A stretch of DNA of 64,000 bases from Variovorax paradoxus (GCF_030811855.1 NZ_JAUSRN010000023.1:21515-85514), one strand, 5' to 3'; numbered from the stretch's first letter, positions 26,428 to 35,224 are shown. The notes: generated from the sequence alone by a model not told the origin. Program-made: numbers and translations.

Positions 26428-27390
26428 ATGCCGAATGTCTTCCCGCCCGATTTCCGCGTGCCTCGAACCGCCGGTGCGTCCGAAGCGCCCTCGCCCGAAG
26501 CCGCGCCGCCCATCACCAAGGCCGACACGCAGGACTATTTCACCGAGGTGGCGTACGACTACCGCGCATGGAGCCCCAGCTACAACATGCACTTCGGCTT
26601 CTGGCGGCTCGGGCTGAACCCGCTGCGTCGCGAAGGCATGCTGGTGGAAATGAACCGTGCGGTCGGCCGCGCGCTGAAGCTCGACGAACCCCGGGCCACG
26701 CAGGAGGCGCCGCGACGCCGCTGCATGATCGACCTCGGCTGCGGCGCCGGCGCCACCGCGCGCACCCTGGTGGGCGACGACCCTTCGCTGTATGCCGTCA
26801 CCGTCACCAATGTGCCGGTGCAGAACAGCATTGCCGTGCGGCTCGACGCGGGCGCCGGAGTGGCCGACCGCATGGCGCATATCGAAGCCGACTACACGCG
26901 CACGGGCCTTCCCACCGCCCAAGCGGACGGCGCCTGGGCTGTCGAAAGCGCCTGCTACGCGAGCGGCACGGCCAAGGCGGATTTCGTGCGCGAGGCGGCC
27001 CGACTGCTGAAGCCGGGTGCGCGGCTCGCGGTGGTCGACGGCTTCCTGCTGCGCCATCGGCCGGGCCGGCTCGCCGGCTGGCTGCACCGCCTGTGGGCCG
27101 ACAGCTGGGCCGTGCCCACGCTGGCCGTGCGCGGCGATTTCGTCGAGGCGCTGCGCAGCAACGGATTCGAAGACATCGAGGTGCAGTCGCTGCGCTGGCG
27201 CGTGGCGCCCAGCGCCCTGCACATTCCGGCGCTTGCGACGCGCTTTGCGCTAGCCGAACTCTGGAAGGCGCGCGGCAGGCTGAGCCCCTGGCGCCGCAAG
27301 CACATCGTGGCCAGTTATTGCGCGCTGGTGCTGGGCCTTTTCTGGCGCGACTTCGACTACTGCATGGTGACTGCGAAGCGCAGCGGCTGA
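26428..27390 (+). CDS. Class I SAM-dependent methyltransferase
   Basis: Cytosolic methyltransferase of 320 residues. Motif I is IDLGCGAGATARTL near residue 101, with the acidic and later motifs (ARLLKPGARLAVVDGF) following. The N-terminal segment YDYRAWSPSYNMHFGFW resembles small-molecule and lipid methyltransferases that act on long or ring substrates. A ribosome site AAAGGAG lies seven bases before the ATG. It is the second gene of the GbsR-controlled operon. The substrate is unknown; a fatty or membrane-bound compound is a guess from the two lipid-binding-type genes after it. Confidence 0.85.
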   Translation: MPNVFPPDFRVPRTAGASEAPSPEAAPPITKADTQDYFTEVAYDYRAWSPSYNMHFGFWRLGLNPLRREGMLVEMNRAVGRALKLDEPRATQEAPRRRCMIDLGCGAGATARTLVGDDPSLYAVTVTNVPVQNSIAVRLDAGAGVADRMAHIEADYTRTGLPTAQADGAWAVESACYASGTAKADFVREAARLLKPGARLAVVDGFLLRHRPGRLAGWLHRLWADSWAVPTLAVRGDFVEALRSNGFEDIEVQSLRWRVAPSALHIPALATRFALAELWKARGRLSPWRRKHIVASYCALVLGLFWRDFDYCMVTAKRSG

Positions 27391-27433
27391 ACGCCAGCTA
27401 GATCACAACAACACACGAGGAGAAGAAACTTCC

Positions 27434-28480
27434 ATGAGCACCGACCCCACCGAAACCAGTCTCGGGGAACTGGCACCCATCGAGGCCGACGCCACGCAGA
27501 TGCGCGACATGCCCGTGCGCCGCATGCCCTTCGCATGGTTCTGGCCGCTGATCGTAGGCGCCGCGGCAGCCCTGGTGCTTCGCATCGCGTTCAGCGGCCT
27601 GCCGGGCCAGCGCTTTTCCGCCATGCTGGGTTCCTTCATCTATCTCGCGCCCGCGGTGTGCGGCGCCGTCACGGTCTACATGGCCGAGCGCATCGAGCGG
27701 CGCAGCTGGGGCTACTACATCTGGGCACCGTGGGTTTCGACCGCGCTGTTCGTCGTCGGCACGCTGCTGGTGTTCATCGAGGGAATGATCTGCGCCGTCG
27801 TCATCGTGCCCTTGTTCGGCGTGATGGGCAGCCTCGGCGGCCTTGCGATGGGCATCGTCTGCCGCATCACCAATTGGCCGAAGCCTGCGCTCTACGGCTT
27901 CGCGGTGCTGCCTCTGGCGCTGGGTGCCGTCGAGCCGCACTGGCCCAACCCGGAGCAAATTTCGAACACCTCGCGCACGCTCTTCATCGCCGCGCCTGCC
28001 GAGCGCGTATGGCATGAACTCAACGAAGTGCGTGACATCCGGCCGAGCGAAGTCGGCGATGCCTGGGCCTATCGCATCGGCGTGCCGATGCCAGTGGCCG
28101 CCCTGACCGAAGACACCGCAGAAGGCCGCGTGCGCAAGGTGCAGTGGCAGAAGGACGTGCACTTCGAGGAGGTCATCACCGAGTGGCAGCCGCTGCAGCG
28201 CGTGAGCTGGCGCTACCGCTTTTCGCCCGACTCTTTTCCCGCCGGCGCGCTGGACGACCACGTGGTCATCGGCGGCCACTATTTCGAACTGCGCGATTCG
28301 TCCTACACGCTCACGCCGCGCGAGGGCGGCACGGAGCTTCGCATCGACGTTTCCTGGCGCGTGAGCACGCGCTTCAACTGGTATGCCGACCGCGTAGCGC
28401 AGTTTCTGCTGGGCGACTTCTCCGAGCACATCCTGCGCTTCTACAAGGCGCGCAGCGAAACCGCCGCGGCGGCCGCATGA
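27434..28480 (+). CDS. Membrane protein with C-terminal SRPBCC-like domain
   Basis: Integral membrane protein of 348 residues. Five hydrophobic segments lie at about 33-55, 62-82, 97-118, 119-144 and 153-168. The C-terminal half (about 180-340) has the SRPBCC/polyketide-cyclase pattern (SRTLFIAAPAERVWHELNEV at its start), a fold that binds hydrophobic ligands. GAGGAG precedes the ATG. It overlaps the DUF4166 gene by ATGA. No function is known; the domain pairing suggests it handles a hydrophobic product at the membrane. Confidence 0.75.
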   Translation: MSTDPTETSLGELAPIEADATQMRDMPVRRMPFAWFWPLIVGAAAALVLRIAFSGLPGQRFSAMLGSFIYLAPAVCGAVTVYMAERIERRSWGYYIWAPWVSTALFVVGTLLVFIEGMICAVVIVPLFGVMGSLGGLAMGIVCRITNWPKPALYGFAVLPLALGAVEPHWPNPEQISNTSRTLFIAAPAERVWHELNEVRDIRPSEVGDAWAYRIGVPMPVAALTEDTAEGRVRKVQWQKDVHFEEVITEWQPLQRVSWRYRFSPDSFPAGALDDHVVIGGHYFELRDSSYTLTPREGGTELRIDVSWRVSTRFNWYADRVAQFLLGDFSEHILRFYKARSETAAAAA

Positions 28481-29097
28481 AGGACGTGCGCCCCGTCTTC
28501 CAGCAGGCGCTCGGCCCGGGCTGGGAGCAGTTGGGCGACGTGATCCGCCGGCACTACACGATGGCGCCGTTCTCGAATGCCCACGTGTGCGTGCGCGGCA
28601 CGATGGACGAGGTGCACCATGCGCCCTGGGCGCGCGTGCTGATGCCCTTCGGCCGCCTGTTCGGTGCGCTCGTTCCCTACACCGGCACCCGCGTGCCGAT
28701 CGAAGTGCACTACCGCTGCCGGCCCGGCGACGCGCTCCTGTACTGGGACCGCGTCTTCAGCTTCGAGGGCCGCGCGCCGTTCCACTTTCGCTCGCACATG
28801 GCGCACGCGCCCGCGGGCGGCGGCGAGGTGATCGAGTATGTGCGCTTCGGCCTCGGCATGCGCCTGGCCGTGAGCGCCGAAGAAGGCGCGCTGGTGTTTC
28901 GCGACCTGGGCTACGTCTGGCGCCTTGGCCGGCTGCACCTGCCGCTGCCGCTCGGCCTATTGATGGGAACCGCCTACGTCGAGGAGCGGCCCGACCCGGA
29001 TGATGCCGACCGCTTCACCATGAAGATGGTGCTGCGCCACCGCTGGTTCGGCGACGTGTTCCGCTACAGCGGGCGCTTCCGGTTGGGTTCACAATGA
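28477..29097 (+). CDS. DUF4166 family protein
   Basis: A 206-residue soluble protein that matches the DUF4166 pattern: an N-terminal LGPGWEQLGDVIRRHY, a central LYWDRVFSF and WRLGRLHLPLP, and a C-terminal HRWFGDVFRYSGRF. The family is of unknown function and is often fused to NAD-binding reductases; here it is free-standing. It overlaps the upstream membrane gene by ATGA and closes the GbsR-controlled operon. Confidence 0.75.
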   Translation: MKDVRPVFQQALGPGWEQLGDVIRRHYTMAPFSNAHVCVRGTMDEVHHAPWARVLMPFGRLFGALVPYTGTRVPIEVHYRCRPGDALLYWDRVFSFEGRAPFHFRSHMAHAPAGGGEVIEYVRFGLGMRLAVSAEEGALVFRDLGYVWRLGRLHLPLPLGLLMGTAYVEERPDPDDADRFTMKMVLRHRWFGDVFRYSGRFRLGSQ

Positions 29098-29104
29098 CCG
29101 CATC

Positions 29105-29452
29105 ATGCCGCGCCGCCCCGAGAACCTCTATCCGCAATACCACGCCCACGTCTACTTCGGCCCCGCCACGGTGGCGCAGGCCAGGCAGCTGTGCGAACAG
29201 GCCGGCCGGGAGCTGATGGTGGTGGTCGGCCGGGTGCACGAGCGGCTGGTTGGCCCGCACACGCACTGGAGCTGCCAGCTGGCCTTCGACGCTGCCGAGT
29301 TCGACCAGGTCATCGAATGGCTCGAGGCTCATCGCGACGGCCTGGACATCTTCGTGCACGGCGTCACGGGCAACGACTTTGCCGACCACACGGCGCATGC
29401 CATGTGGCTCGGCGAAGAGCGCCCGCTCGACCTGCGGATGTTCCGGCATTAG
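29105..29452 (+). CDS. DOPA 4,5-dioxygenase family protein
   Basis: A 115-residue protein of the small bacterial DOPA 4,5-extradiol dioxygenase family. Metal-site histidines are visible in YHAHVYF, GPHTHWS and ADHTAHAMWLG. Enzymes of this family cleave catechol rings; the real substrate here is unknown. It starts eight bases after the DUF4166 stop, so it may be the last gene of the same operon, but no link between the functions is evident. Confidence 0.85.
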   Translation: MPRRPENLYPQYHAHVYFGPATVAQARQLCEQAGRELMVVVGRVHERLVGPHTHWSCQLAFDAAEFDQVIEWLEAHRDGLDIFVHGVTGNDFADHTAHAMWLGEERPLDLRMFRH

Positions 29453-29467
29453 CCGGCATTGCCGGAA
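29441..29467. terminator. Inverted repeat at the convergent ends of the dioxygenase and GST genes
   Basis: TTCCGGCA (29441-29448) and TGCCGGAA (29460-29467) form a perfect eight-pair stem with an 11-base loop that contains the dioxygenase stop codon. It lies 11 bases from the stop of the convergent GST gene, so it may end transcription from both sides. No T-tract is present. Confidence 0.45.
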
Positions 29468-29478
29468 CCGGCGACGGG

Positions 29479-30135
29479 TCAGAACTCCGCATCGAGCTCG
29501 TCGATCTCCTCGGGCTCCTCCTTCGCGGCGGCCACCCACTCCCGCATGGCGGGCAAATCCATCACGCGCTTGCAGTAGGCGGCGCACACGCTGTCGAGCG
29601 GAACGTCGTAGCTGAGAAATCGCGTGACCACCGGCGCATACATCGCATCGGCCATGCCCGCCTCCTTGCCGAACAAGAAGGGTCCACCGTAAGTCTTCAG
29701 GCATTCGCGCCAGATGGCGACGATGCGGTCAATGTCGGCCTGCGCGCGTGACCAGATCTTGAAGCCTCGGAACCGGGCCTTGATGTTCATCGGCAATGCG
29801 CCGCGCATCGAGGCGAAGCCCGAATGCATTTCGCCGCAGATGGCGCGACAGTGCGCACGGGCCTGGATGTCGGACGGCAGCAGCGCCCCCTTGGGCTTGA
29901 TCTCGTTCAGGTATTCGCCAATGGCCAGCGTATCCCACACCTTGACGTTGCCGTGCTGCAGCGAGGGCACCAGCATCGAAGAAGAGAGCAGCAGCATCTC
30001 GGCCTTCATGGCCGGATCGTCGGGCGGGATGATCTTCTCGCTGAAGTCGAGCCCGGCCAGCCTGCACATCAGCCAGCCGCGCAGCGCCCATGCGCCGTAG
30101 TTCTTGCTGCTGATCGTGAGAACGGGTTTGGCCAT
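29479..30135 (-). CDS. Glutathione S-transferase
   Basis: GST-fold protein of 218 residues. The N-terminal thioredoxin-like domain has SSKNYGAWALRGWL with a possible catalytic Ser/Tyr, the cis-Pro strand MLVPSLQ and WDTLAIGEYL for glutathione. The C-terminal domain is helical, with GMADAMYAPVVTRF. ATG 30135 is preceded by AGGAG; the frame is open a further 23 codons without a ribosome site. It is divergent from the PHA depolymerase gene, 101 bases apart. The physiological substrate is unknown. Confidence 0.88.
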   Translation of the reverse strand: MAKPVLTISSKNYGAWALRGWLMCRLAGLDFSEKIIPPDDPAMKAEMLLLSSSMLVPSLQHGNVKVWDTLAIGEYLNEIKPKGALLPSDIQARAHCRAICGEMHSGFASMRGALPMNIKARFRGFKIWSRAQADIDRIVAIWRECLKTYGGPFLFGKEAGMADAMYAPVVTRFLSYDVPLDSVCAAYCKRVMDLPAMREWVAAAKEEPEEIDELDAEF

Positions 30136-30236
30136 CGTGGATCTCCTGGACGGACTTGCTGCATGCTGCCGGTTGGCTTTGATGGCCTGCAAGGCCTGTG
30201 CCACCGCTTGGCCCGCAACTTGCCTGTACTACTTTC

Positions 30237-31454
30237 ATGTTGTACCGGGCCTACCAGAACCAAGCCGACCTGCTCTCGCCCTCCCGGCTCGCAGCCCAGT
30301 ACCTCGGCCAGGCGCTCTGGAAGGACGGCACCGAACGCACCATGTTGCGGCGCATGGCCGCCCAGTTCGACGTGTTTTCGCGCATGCGGCTGACCCATTC
30401 GCGCCCCGACTACGCCATTGCCAGCGTGCCGGTCGATGGCGTGGAAACCGCGGTGCATGAAGAAACGGCGCTGGTCTCGCCCTTCGGCACGCTGCTGCAT
30501 TTCCGCAAGGACACGCAGGCCGTGCATCCGCCCGTGCTGCTGGTCGCACCACTGTCGGGCCATTTCGCCACACTGCTGCGCGAAACCGTGCGCACCCTGC
30601 TGCGCGACCACGACGTGTACCTGACCGATTGGCACAACGCGCGCGACGTGCCGCTGTGGCATGGCGGCTTCAGCCTGGACGACTACACGCTGCAGGTCAT
30701 CCAGTTCCTGGAAGCCATCGGTCCCGGCGTGCACATGGTCGCCGTCTGCCAGCCCTGCGTGGCAGCTTTGGCGGCCACGGCTTTGATGGCCGAAGACGAC
30801 AACCCCGCCACGCCGCGCAGCCTCACGCTCATGGCCGGGCCGGTCGATTGCCGCATCAATCCCACGGGCGTGAACGTGCTCGCGAACAGCAAGCCCATCG
30901 AGTGGTTTCGCCGCAACCTTATTACCCACGTGCCGTGGCCGCATGCCGGCATGATGCGCCGCGTGTACCCCGGCTTCCTGCAGCTTGCGGCCTTCCTGAG
31001 CATGAACCCGGAGCGCCACAAGAAGCAGTTCCAGGACATGGTCCACCACCTGATCGAGGGCGACATCGAGAAGGCCCGCACCATCGGCCTGTTCTACGAC
31101 GAATACCTGGCGGTGAACGACCTGCCGGCCGAGTTCTATCTGGAGACCGCGGAGCGCGTGTTCCAGACCTACGACCTGCCGCGCGGCGTGCTCACGGTGG
31201 GTGACCGCACGGTGAACCTGGCAGCCATCCGCCGCACCGCGCTGCTCACGGTGGAAGGCGAGCGCGACGACATCTGCTCGGTCGGACAGACGGTGGCGGC
31301 GCAAGACCTCTGCACCGGCATCCGTCCCTATCTCAAGGTCCATCACCTGCAGGCCGGCGTGGGCCACTATGGCGTTTTCAGCGGCAGCAAGTGGAACGCG
31401 CAGATCTACCCGCGCGTGCGCGAAACCATCCACGCGGCGGCCGAGTTGCACTGA
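30237..31454 (+). CDS. phaZ: Intracellular polyhydroxyalkanoate depolymerase
   Basis: Releases 3-hydroxybutyrate units from native PHB granules in the cytoplasm. The 405-residue PhaZ-type protein has the lipase-box-like VCQPCV with a catalytic Cys near residue 176, GERDDICS with the Asp and AGVGHYGVFSG with the His, as in Cupriavidus PhaZ. The first Met giving the family N-terminus MLYRAYQ is at 30237; another lies 13 codons upstream. Neither has a strong ribosome site, so the start is a little uncertain. No PHA synthase is in the window. Confidence 0.93.
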   Translation: MLYRAYQNQADLLSPSRLAAQYLGQALWKDGTERTMLRRMAAQFDVFSRMRLTHSRPDYAIASVPVDGVETAVHEETALVSPFGTLLHFRKDTQAVHPPVLLVAPLSGHFATLLRETVRTLLRDHDVYLTDWHNARDVPLWHGGFSLDDYTLQVIQFLEAIGPGVHMVAVCQPCVAALAATALMAEDDNPATPRSLTLMAGPVDCRINPTGVNVLANSKPIEWFRRNLITHVPWPHAGMMRRVYPGFLQLAAFLSMNPERHKKQFQDMVHHLIEGDIEKARTIGLFYDEYLAVNDLPAEFYLETAERVFQTYDLPRGVLTVGDRTVNLAAIRRTALLTVEGERDDICSVGQTVAAQDLCTGIRPYLKVHHLQAGVGHYGVFSGSKWNAQIYPRVRETIHAAAELH

Positions 31455-31468
31455 GCCGGCTGTCCGGC
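31455..31468. terminator. Small hairpin between convergent phaZ and a LysR gene
   Basis: GCCGG (31455-31459) and CCGGC (31464-31468) form a stem around the loop CTGT, directly after the phaZ stop. The 33-base gap also holds most of a tandem repeat GCCATCAAC x2 (31475-31492). No T-tract is seen. Confidence 0.3.
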
Positions 31469-31487
31469 CTCAGCGCCATCAACGCCA

Positions 31488-32444
31488 TCAACGCCGGCTG
31501 CGCTTTCCCTTGGCCGCCACACGCCGCACCGCGGCCTCGCCGGGCTGCGGGAGCCATTCGCGCAAGAACGCAATGAGCTCCTGCGCCACCACGTTGCGCA
31601 TCGGCCCCGGCAGGTAGGCCAGTACCACGCGCCGCTCGATGCGCGGCTTCAGCAGCGGCAGCACCACCAGCTCGGGGTCGCGCAGCGACGAGGTGTAGAG
31701 CCGCGGCATCAGCCCCAGCGCCTGCCCGCTGCGCACCAGCGCGTAGAGCGTTTCGGAATAGCTCACGCGATAGGGCTCGGCGCCCTGCTCGAATTGCGCA
31801 CGCGCCGGATTGCCGAGTGCCGGCATGCTGCCGCTTTCGAACAACACCAGCCGCTCCTTGCCGATGGCCTCCCAGCTGGCATCGCCGGCCGCGGCCAGCG
31901 CATGATCGCGGCGCACCACCAGCACCAGCGGATCGCGGAACAGGTCGATGCAATCCAATCCGCCCGGCGGCTCGGTGATGGCGGCCACCGCCATGTCGAG
32001 CTGGCCGCTGCGCAGTTCGGCCAGCAGCACGGTCGAAGGCGCATCGCGCCACGCGATCTCGACCTCGCGATCGCCTGCTTCAAGAAATTCGCTGGCCGCG
32101 GCCGTCACGCGCGCGCTGGCCGACGGGATCACGCCGACGCGCACGAAAGCCCGGCCGCGCTGCACCGTGCTTTCGATGTCGCGCAAGGCCACCTCGAAGG
32201 TGTTGACCAGAAAATCGGTGCGCGCGAGCACTTCGGCGCCCACCGGCGTGAGCTGCAGGCGATGGGTGGAACGGGTCAACAACTCGGCGCCGAGCAGTTT
32301 TTCCATCTGCTTGATGGCATTGCTCAGCGCCGGCTGGGTGATGGCCAGGCGCCGCGCCGCCCGGCCGAAGTGCCCTTCTTCCACCAGCACCGAGAAGAAC
32401 TGCAGCTGGCGCAGCGTGAGCGCCCGAAGCGGCAAAGAGGCCAT
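31488..32444 (-). CDS. LysR family regulator, divergent from the adenosine-deaminase-like gene
   Basis: A 318-residue LysR-type regulator. The N-terminal winged helix-turn-helix is clear (LRQLQFFSVLVEEGHFGRAA, then ITQPALSNAIKQMEKLLG), followed by the two-lobed effector domain. The tail is rich in Lys and Arg. It is divergent from the deaminase-Bug operon with 84 bases between, and the gap holds a palindrome and a -10 element (see 32460-32480), so it most likely controls that operon and itself. The effector is unknown. Confidence 0.9.
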   Translation of the reverse strand: MASLPLRALTLRQLQFFSVLVEEGHFGRAARRLAITQPALSNAIKQMEKLLGAELLTRSTHRLQLTPVGAEVLARTDFLVNTFEVALRDIESTVQRGRAFVRVGVIPSASARVTAAASEFLEAGDREVEIAWRDAPSTVLLAELRSGQLDMAVAAITEPPGGLDCIDLFRDPLVLVVRRDHALAAAGDASWEAIGKERLVLFESGSMPALGNPARAQFEQGAEPYRVSYSETLYALVRSGQALGLMPRLYTSSLRDPELVVLPLLKPRIERRVVLAYLPGPMRNVVAQELIAFLREWLPQPGEAAVRRVAAKGKRSRR

Positions 32445-32459
32445 AGCGTTCCCGTTATC

Positions 32460-32480
32460 GATTCAGTGAATCAAATTATA
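32460..32480 (-). promoter_or_regulatory. LysR operator palindrome and -10 element
   Basis: GATTCAGTGAATC (32460-32472) is a perfect 6-base inverted repeat around one G. On the minus strand a consensus -10, TATAAT, lies at 32475-32480, so the palindrome would sit at the start of the lysR transcript, as expected for autorepression. No good -35 was found. The divergent deaminase gene starts 57 bases downstream of the palindrome. Confidence 0.5.
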
Positions 32481-32528
32481 GGAATTCAAAATTTTGCTTA
32501 TGGGCCGCCAATCCCTAGACTGGACGGC

Positions 32529-33623
32529 ATGACTCACCCCGTGCTGCCGCCGCTTTCGCTGGAATCCATGCTGCATGCGATTCCGAAGGTGGAGCTGCAC
32601 TGCCACCTTTTCGGCACGGTGCGCCACGAAACCTTCAAGCAACTCAACCACCGCGCCGGCTCGCCGCTCGCGGCCGAGGAGATTGAGGGCTTCTATACGC
32701 GCGGGGAAAAGCCGGTCGGCGTACTGCGCGTGCTGCGCGCGCTCGACGCGCAGCTGGTGCGCAGCCCCGGCGACCTGTACCAGCTGACGCGCGAATACCT
32801 GGAGGACGCGGCGGCTCACAGCGTGAGATACGCCGAGTTCTTCTGGAACCCAACGGGCACGGTGCACGGCTCCGGCATTTCGTATCCGATGGCGCAGGGC
32901 GCGATCGTCCGTGCGATCCATGACGCGCAGCAGGAATTCGGCATCACGGGCCGGCTCATCGCCGCCATCGACCGCGAGGCGAGCCCCGAGGCCGCGGTGG
33001 AAATGGTGGAGTGGGTCAAGTCCCACCGCTGCGATGAGGTGATCGGCATCGGCATCGACTACCGCGAGGTCGACCGCCCGCCGGAACTCTTCGCAGAGGC
33101 CTACGCCGAGGCACGGCGCGCGGGGCTCAAGGCCACCGCGCACGCAGGTGAGTTCGGCATGCCGTGGACCAACGTGCGCACCGCGCTCGACTTGCTGCAG
33201 GTAGACCGCATCGACCACGGCTACACCGTGGTCGACCAGCCCGACTTCGCGCGCCAGTGCGCCGAGCGAGGCGTGATCTTTACCGTGGTGCCCACCAACT
33301 CCTACTACCTGCGCACGCTGCCCCCGGAGCGCTGGGCGCTCGACCATCCCATTCGCCGCATGCCCGGTCTGGGCCTGCGCATCCATCCCAATACCGACGA
33401 TCCGACGCTGCACAAGGTCACGCCCACAGGGGCCTGGCTGATGATGGCGCGCGACTTCGGCTTCGGGCTGGACGAACTGCGCGGCTTCATGCACAACGGG
33501 CTCGACGGCGCATGGATCGACGACACGCAGCGCCGCGCGTGGCGCACGCAGTGGAGCTTCGAATTCGACGCGCTGCGCGCGCGCCTTGCACCAGAGCCAC
33601 CACCTCCCATTCAGCAGAAATGA
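32529..33623 (+). CDS. Adenosine deaminase family protein
   Basis: Amidohydrolase-fold zinc enzyme of 364 residues. The zinc and catalytic motifs are all present: ELHCHL near residue 22 (HxH), TAHAGE (catalytic Glu) near 212, DRIDHGY and NTDDPTL with the C-terminal Asp pair. Classical adenosine deaminases carry ELHxHLxG, and here the sequence is HCHLFGT. The substrate may be adenosine or another aminopurine. It overlaps the next gene (Bug binding protein) by ATGA, which suggests uptake and deamination are linked. Confidence 0.88.
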   Translation: MTHPVLPPLSLESMLHAIPKVELHCHLFGTVRHETFKQLNHRAGSPLAAEEIEGFYTRGEKPVGVLRVLRALDAQLVRSPGDLYQLTREYLEDAAAHSVRYAEFFWNPTGTVHGSGISYPMAQGAIVRAIHDAQQEFGITGRLIAAIDREASPEAAVEMVEWVKSHRCDEVIGIGIDYREVDRPPELFAEAYAEARRAGLKATAHAGEFGMPWTNVRTALDLLQVDRIDHGYTVVDQPDFARQCAERGVIFTVVPTNSYYLRTLPPERWALDHPIRRMPGLGLRIHPNTDDPTLHKVTPTGAWLMMARDFGFGLDELRGFMHNGLDGAWIDDTQRRAWRTQWSFEFDALRARLAPEPPPPIQQK

Positions 33624-34612
33624 CCCACGCCATGACCCACTCTCGCCGCCTTCTACTTGCCGCAACGCTCTGTTCGATGCTGCCCGCCGCGGCGCTTGCG
33701 CAGGGCGCATGGCCCAGCGCCAAGCCGATCACGCTGATCGTTCCCTACACCGCGGGCGGCAGCGTGGACGTTAACGCGCGCCTTGTCGCCACGCGACTGG
33801 GCGAACGGCTGAAGCAGTCGGTGGTCATCGAGAACGTGAGCGGCGCGGGCGGCGCCATCGGCGTGGCCAAGGCCGTGAATGCGGCGCCGGACGGCTACAC
33901 GCTGGTGGTCGGCCCCGACAGCGCCATCGCCATCGGGCGGCTGGTCAATCCCTCGGCCTTCAAGTTCGATCCGCTCAAGGACCTGGCCCCGGTCGGCATG
34001 CTCAACACCGCGCCGATGGTGCTGGTCGCACGGCCCGGCCTCGAGGCCCAGACCTATGCCGACTTCGTGAAGCTCGCCAAGGCCAAGCCAGGCGCCTATA
34101 ACTACGCCACCTCGGGCGTGGGCACGGTGCTGCAACTGGCCATGGAGCTTTTGAAGCAGCGCAGCGGCATCTTCGTGACTCACGTGCCCTACCGCGGCGG
34201 TGCGCAGATTGCCACCGACGTGATCGGCAACCAGGTTGATCTGGCCATGCTGGTCAGCACCAGCGCCATTCCGCACGTGAACGGCAACCGCCTGAAAGCG
34301 CTGGGCATCACCGGCAGCCAGCGCCTGGCCGCCCTGCCCAACGTGCCCACCTTCAACGAGATGCCCGGCCTCAAGGGATACGACATGGTGAGCTGGACCG
34401 GCATCTTCGCCCCCGCCAAGACCCCGCCAGCGATCGTGGCCCGCCTCAACCAGGAATTGAATGCAGTGCTTGCCGAGGAGCAGGTGCGCAGCAAGCTCAA
34501 TGAACAAGGCGCCTTGCCCGGCAGCGGCACGCCGGAGCAATTCGGCCAGTTCGTGCAGGCCGAGTACGCGCGCAATCAGAAGATCGTGCAGTCGGCCAAT
34601 ATCAAGGAATAA
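33620..34612 (+). CDS. Bug-type TTT periplasmic binding protein
   Basis: Periplasmic solute-binding protein of the tripartite tricarboxylate transporter family, 330 residues. The signal peptide (RRLLLAATLCSMLPAAALAQ) ends near residue 28, followed by WPSAKPITLIVPYTAGGSVDVNAR, the usual Bug start, and YNYATSGVGT and HVPYRGG in the ligand domain. ATG 33620 overlaps the deaminase stop; a second ATG at 33632 is possible. No TctA/TctB membrane genes are near, as is usual for orphan Bug proteins in Burkholderiales. The ligand is unknown. Confidence 0.9.
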   Translation: MTHAMTHSRRLLLAATLCSMLPAAALAQGAWPSAKPITLIVPYTAGGSVDVNARLVATRLGERLKQSVVIENVSGAGGAIGVAKAVNAAPDGYTLVVGPDSAIAIGRLVNPSAFKFDPLKDLAPVGMLNTAPMVLVARPGLEAQTYADFVKLAKAKPGAYNYATSGVGTVLQLAMELLKQRSGIFVTHVPYRGGAQIATDVIGNQVDLAMLVSTSAIPHVNGNRLKALGITGSQRLAALPNVPTFNEMPGLKGYDMVSWTGIFAPAKTPPAIVARLNQELNAVLAEEQVRSKLNEQGALPGSGTPEQFGQFVQAEYARNQKIVQSANIKE

Positions 34613-34640
34613 GCCAGGCGGCCAGCGCAGGGGCGGCTAG

Positions 34641-35081
34641 TTACTGCTCTTCAGGCCAGTCGCGGATGTAGGCCTTGAGCATCTTGTTCTCGAAATTCTG
34701 GCTGTCCACCACCGCCTTGGCCACGTCGTAGAAGCTGATCACGCCCATCAGCATGCGCTTGTCCATCACGGGCATGTAGCGCGCGTGGCGCTCCAGCATG
34801 ATGCGGCGGATTTCGTCGAGGTCGGTTTCGAGGGTGCAAGTCACGGGCGCGTCGTCCATGGCCTTGCGCACCAGCGTGCCGCCCACCTGACCGCCGTTGT
34901 CGACAATGGCCAGGATCACTTCCCGGAAGGTGAGCATGCCGACGAGGTCGCCGTGTTCCATGACCACCAGGGAGCCGATGTCCTTTTCCGCCATGGTGTT
35001 GACGGCTTCGGCCAGCAGGTCGTCGGGCGTGATGGTGAAGAGCGTGTTGCCCTTGACGCGAAGGATGTCGCTGACTTTCAT
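34641..35081 (-). CDS. CBS domain protein
   Basis: A 146-residue cytosolic protein consisting of two CBS repeats, an adenosyl-nucleotide sensor (Bateman) module. The first runs from about MKVSDIL to EVILAIV, the second from about VRKAMDDAP to FYDVAKAVV. MLERHARYMPVMD and GVISFYDV are typical strands. ATG 35081 has GAGGAG eight bases upstream; the frame continues without a better site. No attached enzyme domain is present, so the target is unknown. Confidence 0.92.
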   Translation of the reverse strand: MKVSDILRVKGNTLFTITPDDLLAEAVNTMAEKDIGSLVVMEHGDLVGMLTFREVILAIVDNGGQVGGTLVRKAMDDAPVTCTLETDLDEIRRIMLERHARYMPVMDKRMLMGVISFYDVAKAVVDSQNFENKMLKAYIRDWPEEQ

Positions 35082-35224
35082 CGTGTGCTCCTCTCGGAAA
35101 TCTTTCTCGGCGGCGGTGCCGATTTGAATATAGCCCACAATCGGCGCCGACTCCCACGCCCATGATGCGCGCGCATGATTAGCAGACGTAACGGGGCATT
35201 GCGAACGAACCCAGAAAGGTCCTC

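Noticed and set aside
31475..31492. GCCATCAAC repeated twice, considered as a CRISPR or tandem array
   Set aside because: Only two copies with no spacers; it overlaps the end of the LysR gene, and is a simple local duplication.
35082..35224. A possible SAM riboswitch before metY
   Set aside because: The 143 bases show no conserved core of any SAM class I can recognise; no claim is made.
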